This document shows positions 7,458 to 15,890 of a stretch of DNA of 64,000 nt, one piece after another; position 1 is the first letter of the stretch, and the number at the start of each line of letters is the position of its first letter. A program made the translations under genes and the position numbers. The stretch lies in the NCBI GenBank assembly GCA_951828385.1, contig OX639973.1, forward strand, positions 2,164,470 through 2,228,469, in the 5' to 3' direction. The notes beneath the pieces were generated by a model. That model was not told where the DNA came from. It did not search any database and was given only the letters and a program-made list of their open reading frames with translations. The stretch comes from an uncultured Poribacteria bacterium (GTDB taxonomy: Bacteria > Poribacteria > WGA-4E > WGA-3G).

Positions 7458-8098
7458 AGTAAATTTTTCACATAATCCGGTGCATACAATTGTATTTGTA
7501 TGTGATTCATAATCTCCATTAGGAAAGGGGAAGGTTGTCTATGAGTGCCTACTTGATCATTGTTGGAGGATTTTGGTATAATCCCTGTTATTATATTGAT
7601 TTTCTTTTCTTTTTGAAATTCGTATTTTCCATTAGTAACTATTTTGGAATTTCCTTTAAGGCATTCCTGAAGAGAAAAGTATGGGCATGATAGAATAAAT
7701 ACTCTATCATCTTTAGTAAGGTCTTTACCTTCATAAGAATTCAAAATCTCTTGAAGTTCGTTATGAAAGTATGCAACTTCTGCATTGTATTTCTTTTCTA
7801 TGAATTCACGAAAATCCCCTTTCAAACAAGGATATATTTTATCAATGCAATGTCCATATCGATTAATTTCAGTCCTTCCAAAAACATTTGAGTGAGATAA
7901 TTCCCACATGCTTTTTATAGCCAGTTCAAATATCGTGGCAGATAAAAATTGATTAGCAAGCATGTTGTTACCATCTAATTCCACAATTGCTGGATTTATT
8001 TTTTCCATTCCACATTCTATATTATGAAAAACACCTTTCATAATAATAAATTTTTGATTCACGTTTCTCTGATATTCAGTGAAGTTTTGTCTATCCAA
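7454..8098 (-). CDS. Hypothetical protein in the defence island
   Basis: A 214-residue, mostly helical protein with no family I can name. The start is a TTG at 8098, chosen because AGGAGGT lies 5 nt upstream. An early helical block (NQFLSATIFELAIKSMWELS) and a second helix around FREFIEKKYNAEVAYFHNEL resemble the helical bundles of HEPN- or ApeA-like accessory proteins, but I see no R-x4-6-H motif I would rely on. It lies between the truncated TIR gene and the TPR-like gene, with which it overlaps by 4 bp. Confidence 0.5.
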   Translation of the reverse strand: MDRQNFTEYQRNVNQKFIIMKGVFHNIECGMEKINPAIVELDGNNMLANQFLSATIFELAIKSMWELSHSNVFGRTEINRYGHCIDKIYPCLKGDFREFIEKKYNAEVAYFHNELQEILNSYEGKDLTKDDRVFILSCPYFSLQECLKGNSKIVTNGKYEFQKEKKINIITGIIPKSSNNDQVGTHRQPSPFLMEIMNHIQIQLYAPDYVKNLL

Positions 8099-8156
8099 AA
8101 TAGACCTCCTATTGAAATTGGTTATTTCTATTTTAACATCTCCACGCTCGGTAGCA

Positions 8157-8306
8157 CTACACTTCGTCCCCTAGGGTGAGTTGGCAATCACTCCAAGTTA
8201 CCAACTCGTTTTGCTGCTCCATTACAGCAAGACGTTCTCGTAATTCGTCTTTTTGTTCTGCATCCTTGTGTGAATAGGTAATGAATCCTTTTAATGGTTT
8301 GCTCAC
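8157..8306 (-). pseudogene. N-terminal fragment of a TIR-domain protein
   Basis: A 49-codon frame starts with GTG at 8306 and overlaps the TGA of the preceding gene (GTGA). The product begins KGFITYSHKD, followed by a helix DELRERLAVMEQQN and then VTWSDCQLTLGDEV. These match the first strand, first helix and BB-loop of bacterial TIR domains (typical wording ISYSHKD...W.D..I.PG). A TAG stops the frame after the BB-loop, so most of the domain, including the catalytic glutamate region, is missing. It is too short for a functional TIR NADase and is best read as a remnant of a TIR defence gene. Confidence 0.65.
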
Positions 8307-8668
8307 GATTGTTTCTCCATGACCCCATGTTTTGAGTGGCGGGAATCTTTTAGCGTGGAGAGAATATCCAAGGTTTTATCCAATTGCGGTGGGTGCTCGG
8401 TATTAAGCAGATAGGTGAGCATCTGCGGACTGAGATTTGTCCATGTAACAAGTTCTTCAATTCCGCCTTGCGCCTCTGCAATATCTTTCATGGCAAGTAA
8501 TAGTATCTCAATGTTGCCATCTTTATCAAAATTTTGGAGCGCAGTTTCAAAATAGCCTTTTGCAAATTCTGGTTGTGCCAGGTCTTTAAGGAGATAGTCT
8601 TTAAAAGGGACTGTGCATTGCTGAAGTTTAATGTCTGTATTCATCATGATTATTTTTTCAGTGGTCAT
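8303..8668 (-). CDS. Addiction-module antidote-like HTH protein (HigA-like)
   Basis: A 121-residue protein matching the small antidote family whose members read DGxIExxLLALxDVAEAQGG...GLSxxxLYxxLSxxGNPxL. Here this appears as DGNIEILLLAMKDIAEAQGG at about 51-70, followed by a helix-turn-helix (LVTWTNLSPQMLTYLLN). Such proteins normally neutralise a RelE-like killer encoded next to them and repress their own promoter. The nearest toxin (8715-8984) already has its own antitoxin. Downstream it overlaps the truncated TIR gene through GTGA. It may have regulated that gene or be an orphan antidote. Confidence 0.65.
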   Translation of the reverse strand: MTTEKIIMMNTDIKLQQCTVPFKDYLLKDLAQPEFAKGYFETALQNFDKDGNIEILLLAMKDIAEAQGGIEELVTWTNLSPQMLTYLLNTEHPPQLDKTLDILSTLKDSRHSKHGVMEKQS

Positions 8669-8714
8669 AACACGATATTACCCACAACCCCAATTATTTC
8701 GTAAACCCTAAATC

Positions 8715-8984
8715 TCAAAGTTGACCAAGCAACTTCTCATATTCTGTATGTGGACCGATCCAGAACCAAACGATTACTCCATTGTCAAAAACTCCAACCG
8801 CTCGATAGTTGATATTGATACGAACAGCGTAAATTGGTTCAGTGTCGTGTACCTTCTTGAATTGCAGGCTTGGATGGTGTGAATTTTCCGTGAACAGTTT
8901 GTAGGCTCCTTTAGCTTGTTGTCGGATATTGCTTGGTAATTTCGCCAGCATCTGACGAAAGCGTTTTGTCGTTCTTGAGTTCAT
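8715..8984 (-). CDS. RelE/ParE-superfamily toxin
   Basis: An 89-residue toxin of the RelE/HigB-like superfamily. The typical segments are TTKRFRQMLAKLPSNIRQQA (N-terminal helices), HHPSLQFKKVH, YAVRININYRAVGVF (core strands) and a terminal VWFWIGPHTEYEKLL. Family members usually cleave mRNA on the ribosome or act on topoisomerases. The start overlaps the end of the antitoxin gene (ATGA at 8981-8984), the classic coupling of antitoxin-first modules. Confidence 0.85.
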   Translation of the reverse strand: MNSRTTKRFRQMLAKLPSNIRQQAKGAYKLFTENSHHPSLQFKKVHDTEPIYAVRININYRAVGVFDNGVIVWFWIGPHTEYEKLLGQL

Positions 8985-9199
8985 AGTTGGTCTGGATTGA
9001 GTTCCTTGGTTTGACCGCTACGATGTTCAATAATTGCTTCAGAAGCCAATTTGGATAATACCTCTTGAGAACTGGCGAATAATTTATCCCATTTTTTTTC
9101 TGAGCGGAGTTCAGCAAGTAACCAATCTGCCAGTGCATCTTGTTCCTTCGGTGGGAGTTTTGATGCTTCTGTAAAAGCTTGTTCAAGGCGTGTTGTCAT
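8981..9199 (-). CDS. Antitoxin partner of the RelE-like toxin
   Basis: A 72-residue antitoxin beginning MTTRLEQAFTEASKLPPKEQ, with an ALADWLLAELRSEKKWDKLF helix and a disordered C-terminal tail that would wrap the toxin. I start it at 9199 because GGAGG lies 6-7 nt upstream. A longer frame from 9259 has no ribosome binding site. It is first in the module and overlaps the toxin by 4 bp. This antitoxin type has a short helical DNA-binding N-terminus and commonly autoregulates the operon. Confidence 0.82.
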   Translation of the reverse strand: MTTRLEQAFTEASKLPPKEQDALADWLLAELRSEKKWDKLFASSQEVLSKLASEAIIEHRSGQTKELNPDQL

Positions 9200-9329
9200 T
9201 GGGATACCTCCATACAAAAAGTGGTTAGCGATACCAACACTATGGTAAAGTGCAAGCATCTGATTGCAAGCCTGATTAAGTATAAGGCATTTTTAGCAAA
9301 TTTTCAACCTTTTTAGAGAGTAAAATCTA

Positions 9330-9390
9330 TGCTACAAGTGATACTTGTCAGTCACAGGAAACCAACAGCCTATGCTACAAGGTCTCACTT
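9330..9390. repeat. Interspersed CTATGCTACAAG-type repeat
   Basis: Two copies of CTATGCTACAAG flank a segment with AGGAAACCAACAG. Related words occur at 12100-12130 and 20699-20735 (GCCACAG, ACTAAC, GTCT, CTATGCTACA) and in the tandem array at 15789-15888 (AGGAAACCGTTGGTCTCCT). These are dispersed copies of one small palindromic repeat family. No gene is visible in the 9200-9400 spacer. Confidence 0.5.
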
Positions 9391-9400
9391 TATACCAAAC

Positions 9401-12064
9401 TCACGCTAAATTATTTTCACCATCGTTCTGCAAAGGTTCGTTGGCATAAATCCATTCGCGGATAGTTTGCATTTCGTCTAAGTTCTCTTGGAGAAAAGCG
9501 TCCTTTGTATAAATGACTTTATACTCAAAGTGAGCATCGGGTTGCAATTTTGCCAGACGTTTTACTGCCTTCTTTTTCGCCACTACATCCGGGTGGCCGC
9601 GTTCGTTTTCAGATTTAATCTCAACGACGTAGAATTCCCCAGTGTTCTTGACGATGACGAAATCGGGAAAATAGCGGTGATAATTGTTATCAGTGCCTTT
9701 GTATTCAAAGTGAAAATCGGTTTTCTTGGTATTCGTCAAGCTTCCGGTAAACAGAAATACTTCAACATCTGCAATAGAGTCATTCAACGTTAACAGAATT
9801 GTCTTAAAAAATTGTTGTTCGGGTCCGCTATCAAAATCGTAAGGCATATAATGAAAACTCACATCGTGGTTGTCATCTAAGTCTTGTTCACTGAGGAGAA
9901 GGTCAGCCTTACTCTTACGCAAGCGCACCTTGTGAACGTAGGAGCCGTCCGTATCATCTTTTTCAAAAAGTAGATTGCCGTCGTCATCGTGGATACGGAT
10001 AAGCGCGAGGTGTTCTGCAATATGTTCCTCAATCACTTCGTAATTTTGCTGCTGGTCTTCCACCTGTTTACATAGCGAATCGAAGTGTGCATAAGGGATT
10101 TGCCCCTCTGGATACAGTTTTTTGAGGTTTTTGAGGGTTTCCATCACAGAGAGGTGATAGTTTGTTGCGAGTCGTCTCGCGAATGTATAGCAATCCGTTG
10201 TCCGATTGGTTATCTCAACTTCGTCCTGCGCGCCTAACGCTGTTAGCGGCGAAGCACCGCGTTGCGTAAAGTCGGGAGTCAGAATACTGCGAAAAGCAGG
10301 TGGAGTCTCTCTAATGTCTGTAGGGATATGCAACTGAATTGCTTTAGGCGTATTTTTCAGCGGGACAACGCGGCGCACCAATTGCATAATTTGTAATTTA
10401 GGCAAATCGGGTTTGCGAATGCGGAGTGCAACCTCTTCCGTTTCCGCGTCTTGTTTACGCAGTTCACCGAGTGTGGTACCGAAGTTTGCCTGTAACTCTT
10501 TATCTAAAATCGTACTGTTTTTTGTATCCAAAAAGATTTTTGCCGTCCGTGTGTTGCCTTTCACTTGACGGAGGCATCGGGTTGAGGCTTGCAAGATAAA
10601 GTTGCTACTGGTCGTCTGTTCCTTGATAAGGGCGCAAGCGAATAGGCTTGGACAATTCCATCCCTCTGTCCCTTTGCCAATAAGGAGAATGATACGTTTC
10701 TGACTGTCAGAGTCGTTCAGTCGGTTGAACTCATCAATCTCGGTTTGACTGGATTTTTGGGTATTAACGAGTATTTGGGTGGTACTTTCTCCGATTTCTG
10801 TGAGTGCGTTTTGGATTTGCTGATGGGAGGCATCTAAATGTTCTTGTGTTCTGAAGTAAAAGGCGATTTTCGCTTTCGCACCATCGGGTAATCCTACATC
10901 ACCGTAGTTATCAAAAAAATCGTTGATAACGCTACTGATTACATCTTCGTCAGGAATAATTCCGATAGGGTACTGAACGATACCGTTGTGAAGACTTTTG
11001 AGAATGTTGTCTTTAATTCCTTCACCGAGACTATACCACGCAACAACCTCTCTAAGCATTTGCCGCTTAGCGTAAGGCGTACCGGTAGTATTGATAACAG
11101 CAACGAGAGGCGTTTTCTCATGTATGTAGTTAACTGTTTCTCGCACACGCTTGAGTTCTTTGTCTATTGTATTGCCGTAAGTATGGTGTGCTTCGTCTGA
11201 AAATATCCCTAAATTAGGCAAACTTGTTATTTTTTGAAGTCGGAGATTTGCCTCTAATTCTGCTTGTTCCTTCTTTTCCTCAAACGCAAATTCTGTCTGA
11301 TTGCTTCGCTTTTTGACGTTTGCCCGCAGTGCTATTTTCTCGGTGTTTGTGACAATGACGTTGAAAGCACTCCCTGCTTGGACTTGAATTTCTTTTGCGC
11401 CGGTTTGTGGATAGGTGATTTTAAGGTTGGCGAGAAAGTCGCGGTGTAGACTGGGCGGTAGAATCTGGTCAAAAGGAACCTCGCTGATTTCACGGAGACT
11501 CTCAATAATCGTTGTGCCGGGGGCAAAGACGAGGGCGTTTTTCATAAATTCGTTTTCGGGATAGCGGAGTGCCATCGCGAATTCGGTTGCGATGATAGTG
11601 CCGATAAGAACCGTCTTACCCGTTCCCATTGCAAGCGCGAAGATATAACTTGGATATGGAAGCGTCACAGCCTCGTAAACCGGGTCAATTCCCTTCCTTT
11701 TAACGAATTCAGGCTCTTCTTTTACTAAGTCAATGAGCTGGTCAATTTTACGAATCAATAATACTTCTTCTGGAGTAATTGGGATGCCGAATGCTTCACA
11801 GAAATCGCGTATATCGCCAGTGTCGTAGTAGTGTCTGTAGAGTTTAACAATATGCGGTGTTTTCAACACTAATCGCAAATACCAATAGAGTTCCAGTGAC
11901 TGGAATTGCGGTTCGCGGAGGTATTTGAGGTGCACACGATCATCTGCTTCGCCTTCAAACTGATAGCGTAGTATTTCTCCGATGAGTGGGTAATCTTGGC
12001 ACGGGTATCCTTCTTTGCGCCAGTTCAGTGTGTCGTCACGTAGTTTTTCAAAAAGGTGTTGCAT
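9401..12064 (-). CDS. res: Type III restriction enzyme Res subunit (DEAD/DEAH helicase-nuclease)
   Basis: An 887-residue superfamily 2 helicase fused to a nuclease. Walker A is AMGTGKT (residues 145-151), Walker B is SDEAHH (289-294), and the helicase C-terminal motif lies around LASTRCLRQVKG-type residues. The last ~90 residues carry a PD-(D/E)XK endonuclease: P800-D801-F, then VVE815-I-K817. The start at 12064 follows AAGGGAA. This is the restriction partner of the Mod gene at 3582-5456. It should translocate or slide on DNA and cleave when two unmodified sites are met. Both motifs are intact, so the enzyme looks functional. Confidence 0.87.
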   Translation of the reverse strand: MQHLFEKLRDDTLNWRKEGYPCQDYPLIGEILRYQFEGEADDRVHLKYLREPQFQSLELYWYLRLVLKTPHIVKLYRHYYDTGDIRDFCEAFGIPITPEEVLLIRKIDQLIDLVKEEPEFVKRKGIDPVYEAVTLPYPSYIFALAMGTGKTVLIGTIIATEFAMALRYPENEFMKNALVFAPGTTIIESLREISEVPFDQILPPSLHRDFLANLKITYPQTGAKEIQVQAGSAFNVIVTNTEKIALRANVKKRSNQTEFAFEEKKEQAELEANLRLQKITSLPNLGIFSDEAHHTYGNTIDKELKRVRETVNYIHEKTPLVAVINTTGTPYAKRQMLREVVAWYSLGEGIKDNILKSLHNGIVQYPIGIIPDEDVISSVINDFFDNYGDVGLPDGAKAKIAFYFRTQEHLDASHQQIQNALTEIGESTTQILVNTQKSSQTEIDEFNRLNDSDSQKRIILLIGKGTEGWNCPSLFACALIKEQTTSSNFILQASTRCLRQVKGNTRTAKIFLDTKNSTILDKELQANFGTTLGELRKQDAETEEVALRIRKPDLPKLQIMQLVRRVVPLKNTPKAIQLHIPTDIRETPPAFRSILTPDFTQRGASPLTALGAQDEVEITNRTTDCYTFARRLATNYHLSVMETLKNLKKLYPEGQIPYAHFDSLCKQVEDQQQNYEVIEEHIAEHLALIRIHDDDGNLLFEKDDTDGSYVHKVRLRKSKADLLLSEQDLDDNHDVSFHYMPYDFDSGPEQQFFKTILLTLNDSIADVEVFLFTGSLTNTKKTDFHFEYKGTDNNYHRYFPDFVIVKNTGEFYVVEIKSENERGHPDVVAKKKAVKRLAKLQPDAHFEYKVIYTKDAFLQENLDEMQTIREWIYANEPLQNDGENNLA

Positions 12065-12230
12065 GTATTCCCTTAGGTTAAATACAAGTGAGAAATGCTT
12101 GCCACAGACTAACAGTCTATGCTACAGGGCTGCATTTTTATTTCTTGCGCGTCAAAAACTTCGCACACGCGGAGTTTACCATATTTGGCAACTGTTGTCA
12201 AGAAAAATTAATTCTATAAACATAATGAAG

Positions 12231-12293
12231 AAATCCGCAGAAATCCGCAGAAACACCCAAGCAAAAACACCAAGCAAAAACACCCCAAGCAAA
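12231..12293. repeat. Short tandem repeats
   Basis: Two copies of AAATCCGCAG are followed by three imperfect copies of AACACCCAAGCAAA-type words. They occupy part of the 12065-12597 spacer between Res and the DUF5916 gene. No coding potential was seen. Confidence 0.6.
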
Positions 12294-12318
12294 TAAACCT
12301 TATAGGACTGAGGAGGCT

Positions 12319-12508
12319 TTTGAAGTCATCAAGGTTTTCGCGTAGTATCCGGTTCGGTTAGGAAACCGAACCTACCGGACCTGGGGACCGAGACGGGCTT
12401 CAAGAGGGTTTGAAGTCATCAAGGTTTTCGCGTAGTATCCGGTTCGGTTGGAATGCAGGTCGCATTTGGGTGAATACACCGCAAAACCGAACCTACCGGG
12501 CCTGGGAC
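12319..12508. repeat. Tandem duplication of a hairpin-bearing intergenic repeat
   Basis: Two copies (12319-12398 and 12409-12508) share TTTGAAGTCATCAAGG, TTTTCGCGTAGTATCC and a palindrome with arms GGTTCGGTT and AACCGAACC. In the first copy the arms are separated by 4 bases. In the second a 35-bp insertion separates them. The CTACCGG and CCTGG..ACC words follow in both. This is a stable cruciform/hairpin repeat of unknown role. The rest of the 12065-12597 spacer holds only smaller repeats. Confidence 0.75.
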
Positions 12509-12597
12509 CAAAACGGTTATTTTTTCTAAAATTGGCACCTATGGAGGATCTCTCGGTCGTAACTTCTACTGACTGCTGAGCACGGAAAACGGATATG

Positions 12598-14856
12598 CTA
12601 TAGATTATAGAGATACGTTACTTTAACCACAACAACTCGATTTTCCAACACTAACTCACGATTCAGCCCTGTTCCAATAGGGACATCCGCCCAAGTTTCG
12701 TTATAGGCGACAAAAAGATGACTCTTCGGGCTATATTCCCATCCGAATAGAAGGCTTAGCAGATAATTCTCATGAATTTCCGCCGATAGCGGACGTTCCC
12801 GACTCGCTTGCGCGAACATCCGCAAAAACGATTCACGCGTGAATAGATAAGTTGCACGCAGAGAACTGACGAAAAATCTGCCATCGATAGCACCTGCCAA
12901 ATCGAGGCTCTGCGCGTAACTGCTATCTAATTCTATCGAAAAATTACTCTGTGGACGTAAAGTAGACTCGAGCGTGAGGCTCCGCTGCTTCCCCGCCTGT
13001 TGCCGTCCGAAGTTAAAATAGTCGGAAAAGTCCATTTCAATACCGATAGCGATCGGGTTCGTGGAGTTCGTATCGATCGAAAACCCGTATCCGTCTGCTA
13101 TAAATATCTCGGTCAGTTCTACCTCTCGGCTACGATAGTAGTATGCGGTAATATCGTCTAAAAAGGTTTCCCTGAAGTCCATCCCGACGTTAGCACTAAC
13201 GTTCCACCTGAACAGGTCCTCCTCAAATTCAGATGAGGGGGAAAGGTCTGGATTCCGTTCTTTCCATCCGTTAAAATATTCTGGCGTATAAAGACTTTGT
13301 GAAAGACGCGTGGTGATACCGGAGAAAAACTGACGACTGCCCCACTGTGGCGAATAAGAGACGCGCGTATGGACACGCTGCCAACCACGGTTGCGTTCTT
13401 TCCGTAGGAACCCGGTCTGGTTAATCTCAAAGTGCGGCGCGACCCGTTCAAATCCGATATTGCTGCTCCAGAGGTAGTTCCGCTGCGCGAAGTCAACCGT
13501 GTACGCGAAGTTATCTTGATCCGCGCCTCGGTGGAAACTTCCAGCGTACTGCCCCGTAAGATGATATGTTTTGCCAAGCGCAAGATTCATATCAATGCCG
13601 CCGACTCTACTGTGTGCCCAATGATCGCCGCCCGGTTGTTCCTTGTTCACAAATAGAATCCCAACATTTGAGCGTTTGAGAATATCGCGTTTAATTCGGA
13701 TGGCGGAAAACCACGCCTTCTCCTTTGTAGCATAACCTGTTAGGTTGTGCCCCTCCGAAGCATCCCCAGAAAGTCTGAACTCACCCGTTTGGTTGCCCAA
13801 GACGCCAATAGAATAATCGCCTACCTTCCCCGTGACTTTGCCACCCCAAAGGATATTCCCACGACTCCCGATACGACGACTGAACATTAAGTCATAAGGC
13901 GTTTCAAAGAAACTGTTGCCTTCAACGAAAAAGGGTCGCTTTTCTGGAAAACGCGTCGGAAACCGAGTTAGATTAATCTCCAATTGGTCCGCCTCAACTT
14001 GTGCGAAATCGGGATTGACAGTGACATTTGCTTTCAACGCACTTGTCGGACTGTATTGGACATCCAAACCCGTACCGAGTTGACGCGTAATGTCCGCATC
14101 AGCAGCACCGGCGGCACCGCCTAAGGCATACGGCGTGATTTCAAAATTCTTTCCTGTCTCAATCCCCTGAATCCCGACTATATGTCCTAAATCGGACATC
14201 CGCGTAACAACACCCGCTTGTGTCAACTGTTTCCACACCGTTACTTCGCTTTTTCGCCGATTTACACGCTCTACGTCAAAACCCCAGATTTGTGTCGGTC
14301 TGTCAGTGAATCGGAAGTTGGAAAACGGGATTTTAAACTCGGCACTCCATCCCGATCCATCAATATTGCTTTCAACCCACCAAATCCCTTTCCAGTTGGA
14401 GTCGCGTTGCGTGTCCTCATACCGATAATTATCGCTTTGAACTCCGGCTGGGTTTGTGGCAAATTTATAGCCAGTGCGATGATCATGATGTGGGTCGATG
14501 AAGAAAGAGATGACATCTGAGGCATAGACATCGCCGCGCCGCGTCATCCGATTCACAATTTTGTCGGGTTCGGCATCATAACATCGGAAGGCGACGTAGA
14601 GATTATAGGCATCATAAGCAATTCGGAATTCTGTGTCATCCGTTGCCGGGACACCACGTGCGGGTTCAAGTTGAATGAAATCACTACGCGGTGCTGCCTG
14701 CTGCCATACCGCATCATCCAGCACCCCGTCAATCTGTGGCGGTTCACCTTCGATGCGGTAAGCCTCAACGACGTGTTCACCTGTCCCTTCCGGGTGTGCA
14801 AAGAGAAACATTGGATATGAAATAGTTAGCAGTAGGATAATTATAAGTCTCAGCAT
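12598..14856 (-). CDS. DUF5916 outer-membrane protein with CBM9-like N-terminal domain
   Basis: A 752-residue exported protein. The N-terminus MLRLIIILLLTISYPMFLFA is a signal peptide. A CBM9-like carbohydrate-binding domain follows (IDGVLDDAVWQQA, FRIAYDAYNLYVAFRCYD). The remaining ~500 residues have the alternating polar/hydrophobic pattern of a DUF5916 beta-barrel and end in a strand with VVVVKVTYLYNL. Homologues are outer-membrane proteins of uncertain substrate. I start at the ATG at 14856, since the frame's TTG at 14892 is the -35 box of a consensus promoter. The gene would then be transcribed from its own start codon without a leader. Confidence 0.82.
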   Translation of the reverse strand: MLRLIIILLLTISYPMFLFAHPEGTGEHVVEAYRIEGEPPQIDGVLDDAVWQQAAPRSDFIQLEPARGVPATDDTEFRIAYDAYNLYVAFRCYDAEPDKIVNRMTRRGDVYASDVISFFIDPHHDHRTGYKFATNPAGVQSDNYRYEDTQRDSNWKGIWWVESNIDGSGWSAEFKIPFSNFRFTDRPTQIWGFDVERVNRRKSEVTVWKQLTQAGVVTRMSDLGHIVGIQGIETGKNFEITPYALGGAAGAADADITRQLGTGLDVQYSPTSALKANVTVNPDFAQVEADQLEINLTRFPTRFPEKRPFFVEGNSFFETPYDLMFSRRIGSRGNILWGGKVTGKVGDYSIGVLGNQTGEFRLSGDASEGHNLTGYATKEKAWFSAIRIKRDILKRSNVGILFVNKEQPGGDHWAHSRVGGIDMNLALGKTYHLTGQYAGSFHRGADQDNFAYTVDFAQRNYLWSSNIGFERVAPHFEINQTGFLRKERNRGWQRVHTRVSYSPQWGSRQFFSGITTRLSQSLYTPEYFNGWKERNPDLSPSSEFEEDLFRWNVSANVGMDFRETFLDDITAYYYRSREVELTEIFIADGYGFSIDTNSTNPIAIGIEMDFSDYFNFGRQQAGKQRSLTLESTLRPQSNFSIELDSSYAQSLDLAGAIDGRFFVSSLRATYLFTRESFLRMFAQASRERPLSAEIHENYLLSLLFGWEYSPKSHLFVAYNETWADVPIGTGLNRELVLENRVVVVKVTYLYNL

Positions 14857-14863
14857 ACGTATA

Positions 14864-14892
14864 ATTATAGTAGAGATACACTGTCTTGTCAA
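14864..14892 (-). promoter_or_regulatory. Consensus sigma70-type promoter giving a leaderless mRNA
   Basis: TTGACA (14892-14887), a 17-bp spacer and TATAAT (14869-14864) form a perfect consensus on the minus strand. Seven bases separate the -10 box from the ATG at 14856. The transcription start should therefore fall on or one base before the initiation codon. Confidence 0.75.
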
Positions 14893-15362
14893 ATTTTGTC
14901 ATTTTTCCATTTATGCACCTTTTCTGCTCCAAAATTATCTCTTTAATAGGAAAAGTATGTTCCGTGACATCTTCTTAATCAGATTATGCAGTTTTTTCAG
15001 TTTAACTGGGATTTCTTAAAGGCACTCAAAAGCCATTACCTATCAATGTTCTCTCAATATGCGGTTATGAAAATGCTAAAAAATGATCATTGATAGATAC
15101 CCATTACGTGAAAAATAAACCTTACTTTCAATACAAAATAGAATAAAATCGTCCATTAAATCGGTTTTTTATAAGTATTTCGTATTGATGTTATTAGGTT
15201 CAGAGGAATTAGAAAACTTTCACGCCTGTAAAATATGTGTGCGCTTGTTTTCACGAAGTCAATGGCCATAGGGGTAAAAAGTTTCATTAGCACTTATTTT
15301 TTACATGAACCGAGCAAGTGTGAGAGATCCCAGTTTAAAAATTCGTCTTTAATAATAGGGGC
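14893..15362. other. Intergenic stretch without recognised gene
   Basis: About 470 AT-rich bases between the DUF5916 promoter and the glycoside-hydrolase remnant. I saw no plausible reading frame, RNA or repeat. It may be decayed sequence that once held the 5' part of the remnant downstream. Confidence 0.5.
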
Positions 15363-15692
15363 ATGAACTGTATCACATTTTTTAATTTTACAACAATGAG
15401 CCTCATACACGCTGATGATTATGTACTTTATAATGTTGGCGATTCACATTCAAATTATTGGTATCCATTCTGGGATGCCGACCTCGGTCAACCCGTCGGC
15501 GAGAAATCGAAATTGTATCAAAACCGCGAGGGCGTATTCCTCCGTGAGTTCACCAACGGCTGGATGGTCTACAACCGCAGCGGAAACGAGCAGAAGATCC
15601 GTTTACCGGAGCAAGCATCCGGTGTCGCAAGCTGGACTACTGCGGTTAATCACACCCTCTCTGATTTAGACGGTGAGATTTATCTGAAATAG
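15363..15692 (+). pseudogene. C-terminal remnant of a putative glycoside-hydrolase-like gene
   Basis: The frame encodes SLIHADDYVLYNVGDSHSN, WYPFWDADLGQPVGEKSKLY, then REFTNGWMVYNRSGN and a final HTLSDLDGEIYLK. This reads like the last ~95 residues of the putative glycoside hydrolases (GHL-type) common in Planctomycetes and Poribacteria, where an active-site barrel precedes it. That N-terminal part is absent, the ATG has no ribosome binding site, and the TAG stop is formed by the first bases of the MITE-like element at 15689. I conclude it is a broken gene. Confidence 0.55.
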
Positions 15693-15761
15693 GACTTACG
15701 CAGCTTCCTCGCCAGCGGCGTGTAGTAGTAGCGAGCTGTAAGAACATTGCGTAAGTCCTAT
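15689..15761. mobile_element. 73-bp MITE-like element with 14-bp perfect terminal inverted repeats
   Basis: Arms ATAGGACTTACGCA (15689-15702) and TGCGTAAGTCCTAT (15748-15761) are perfect inverted repeats around a 45-bp centre. GGACTTACGCA-type ends are known from several bacterial insertion sequence families, so this is probably a deletion derivative mobilised in trans. It supplies the stop codon of the upstream gene remnant. Confidence 0.65.
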
Positions 15762-15788
15762 GAAATACTAAAGTTTGGACAATTTTTT

Positions 15789-15888
15789 GTACCGTAGGAA
15801 ACCGTTGGTCTCCTGTAGCTCTTTCGTACCATAGGAAACCGTTGGTCTCCTGTGGCTCTTTGTACCATAGGAAACCGTTGGTCTCACG
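15789..15888. repeat. Three tandem copies of a ~37-bp palindromic unit
   Basis: The unit reads GTACC(G/A)TAGGAAACCG, TTGGTCTCCTGT, (A/G)GCTCTTT. Copies start at 15789, 15826 and 15862, and the third is cut short next to the IS982 end. AGGAAACC/GGTCTCCT make each unit hairpin-like. There are no unique spacers, so it is not a CRISPR array. Confidence 0.75.
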
Positions 15889-15890
15889 AC

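Noticed and set aside
8911-9186. 91-codon frame over the toxin-antitoxin junction
   Set aside because: It is a shadow of the antitoxin and toxin genes, which match known families and are coupled by ATGA.
12319-12508. Riboswitch or attachment site
   Set aside because: The duplicated GGTTCGGTT/AACCGAACC palindrome looks structured, but it is far from the downstream start and matches no aptamer core I know.
15789-15888. Possible CRISPR array
   Set aside because: The three 37-bp units are contiguous with no unique spacers between them, and no cas genes are nearby.
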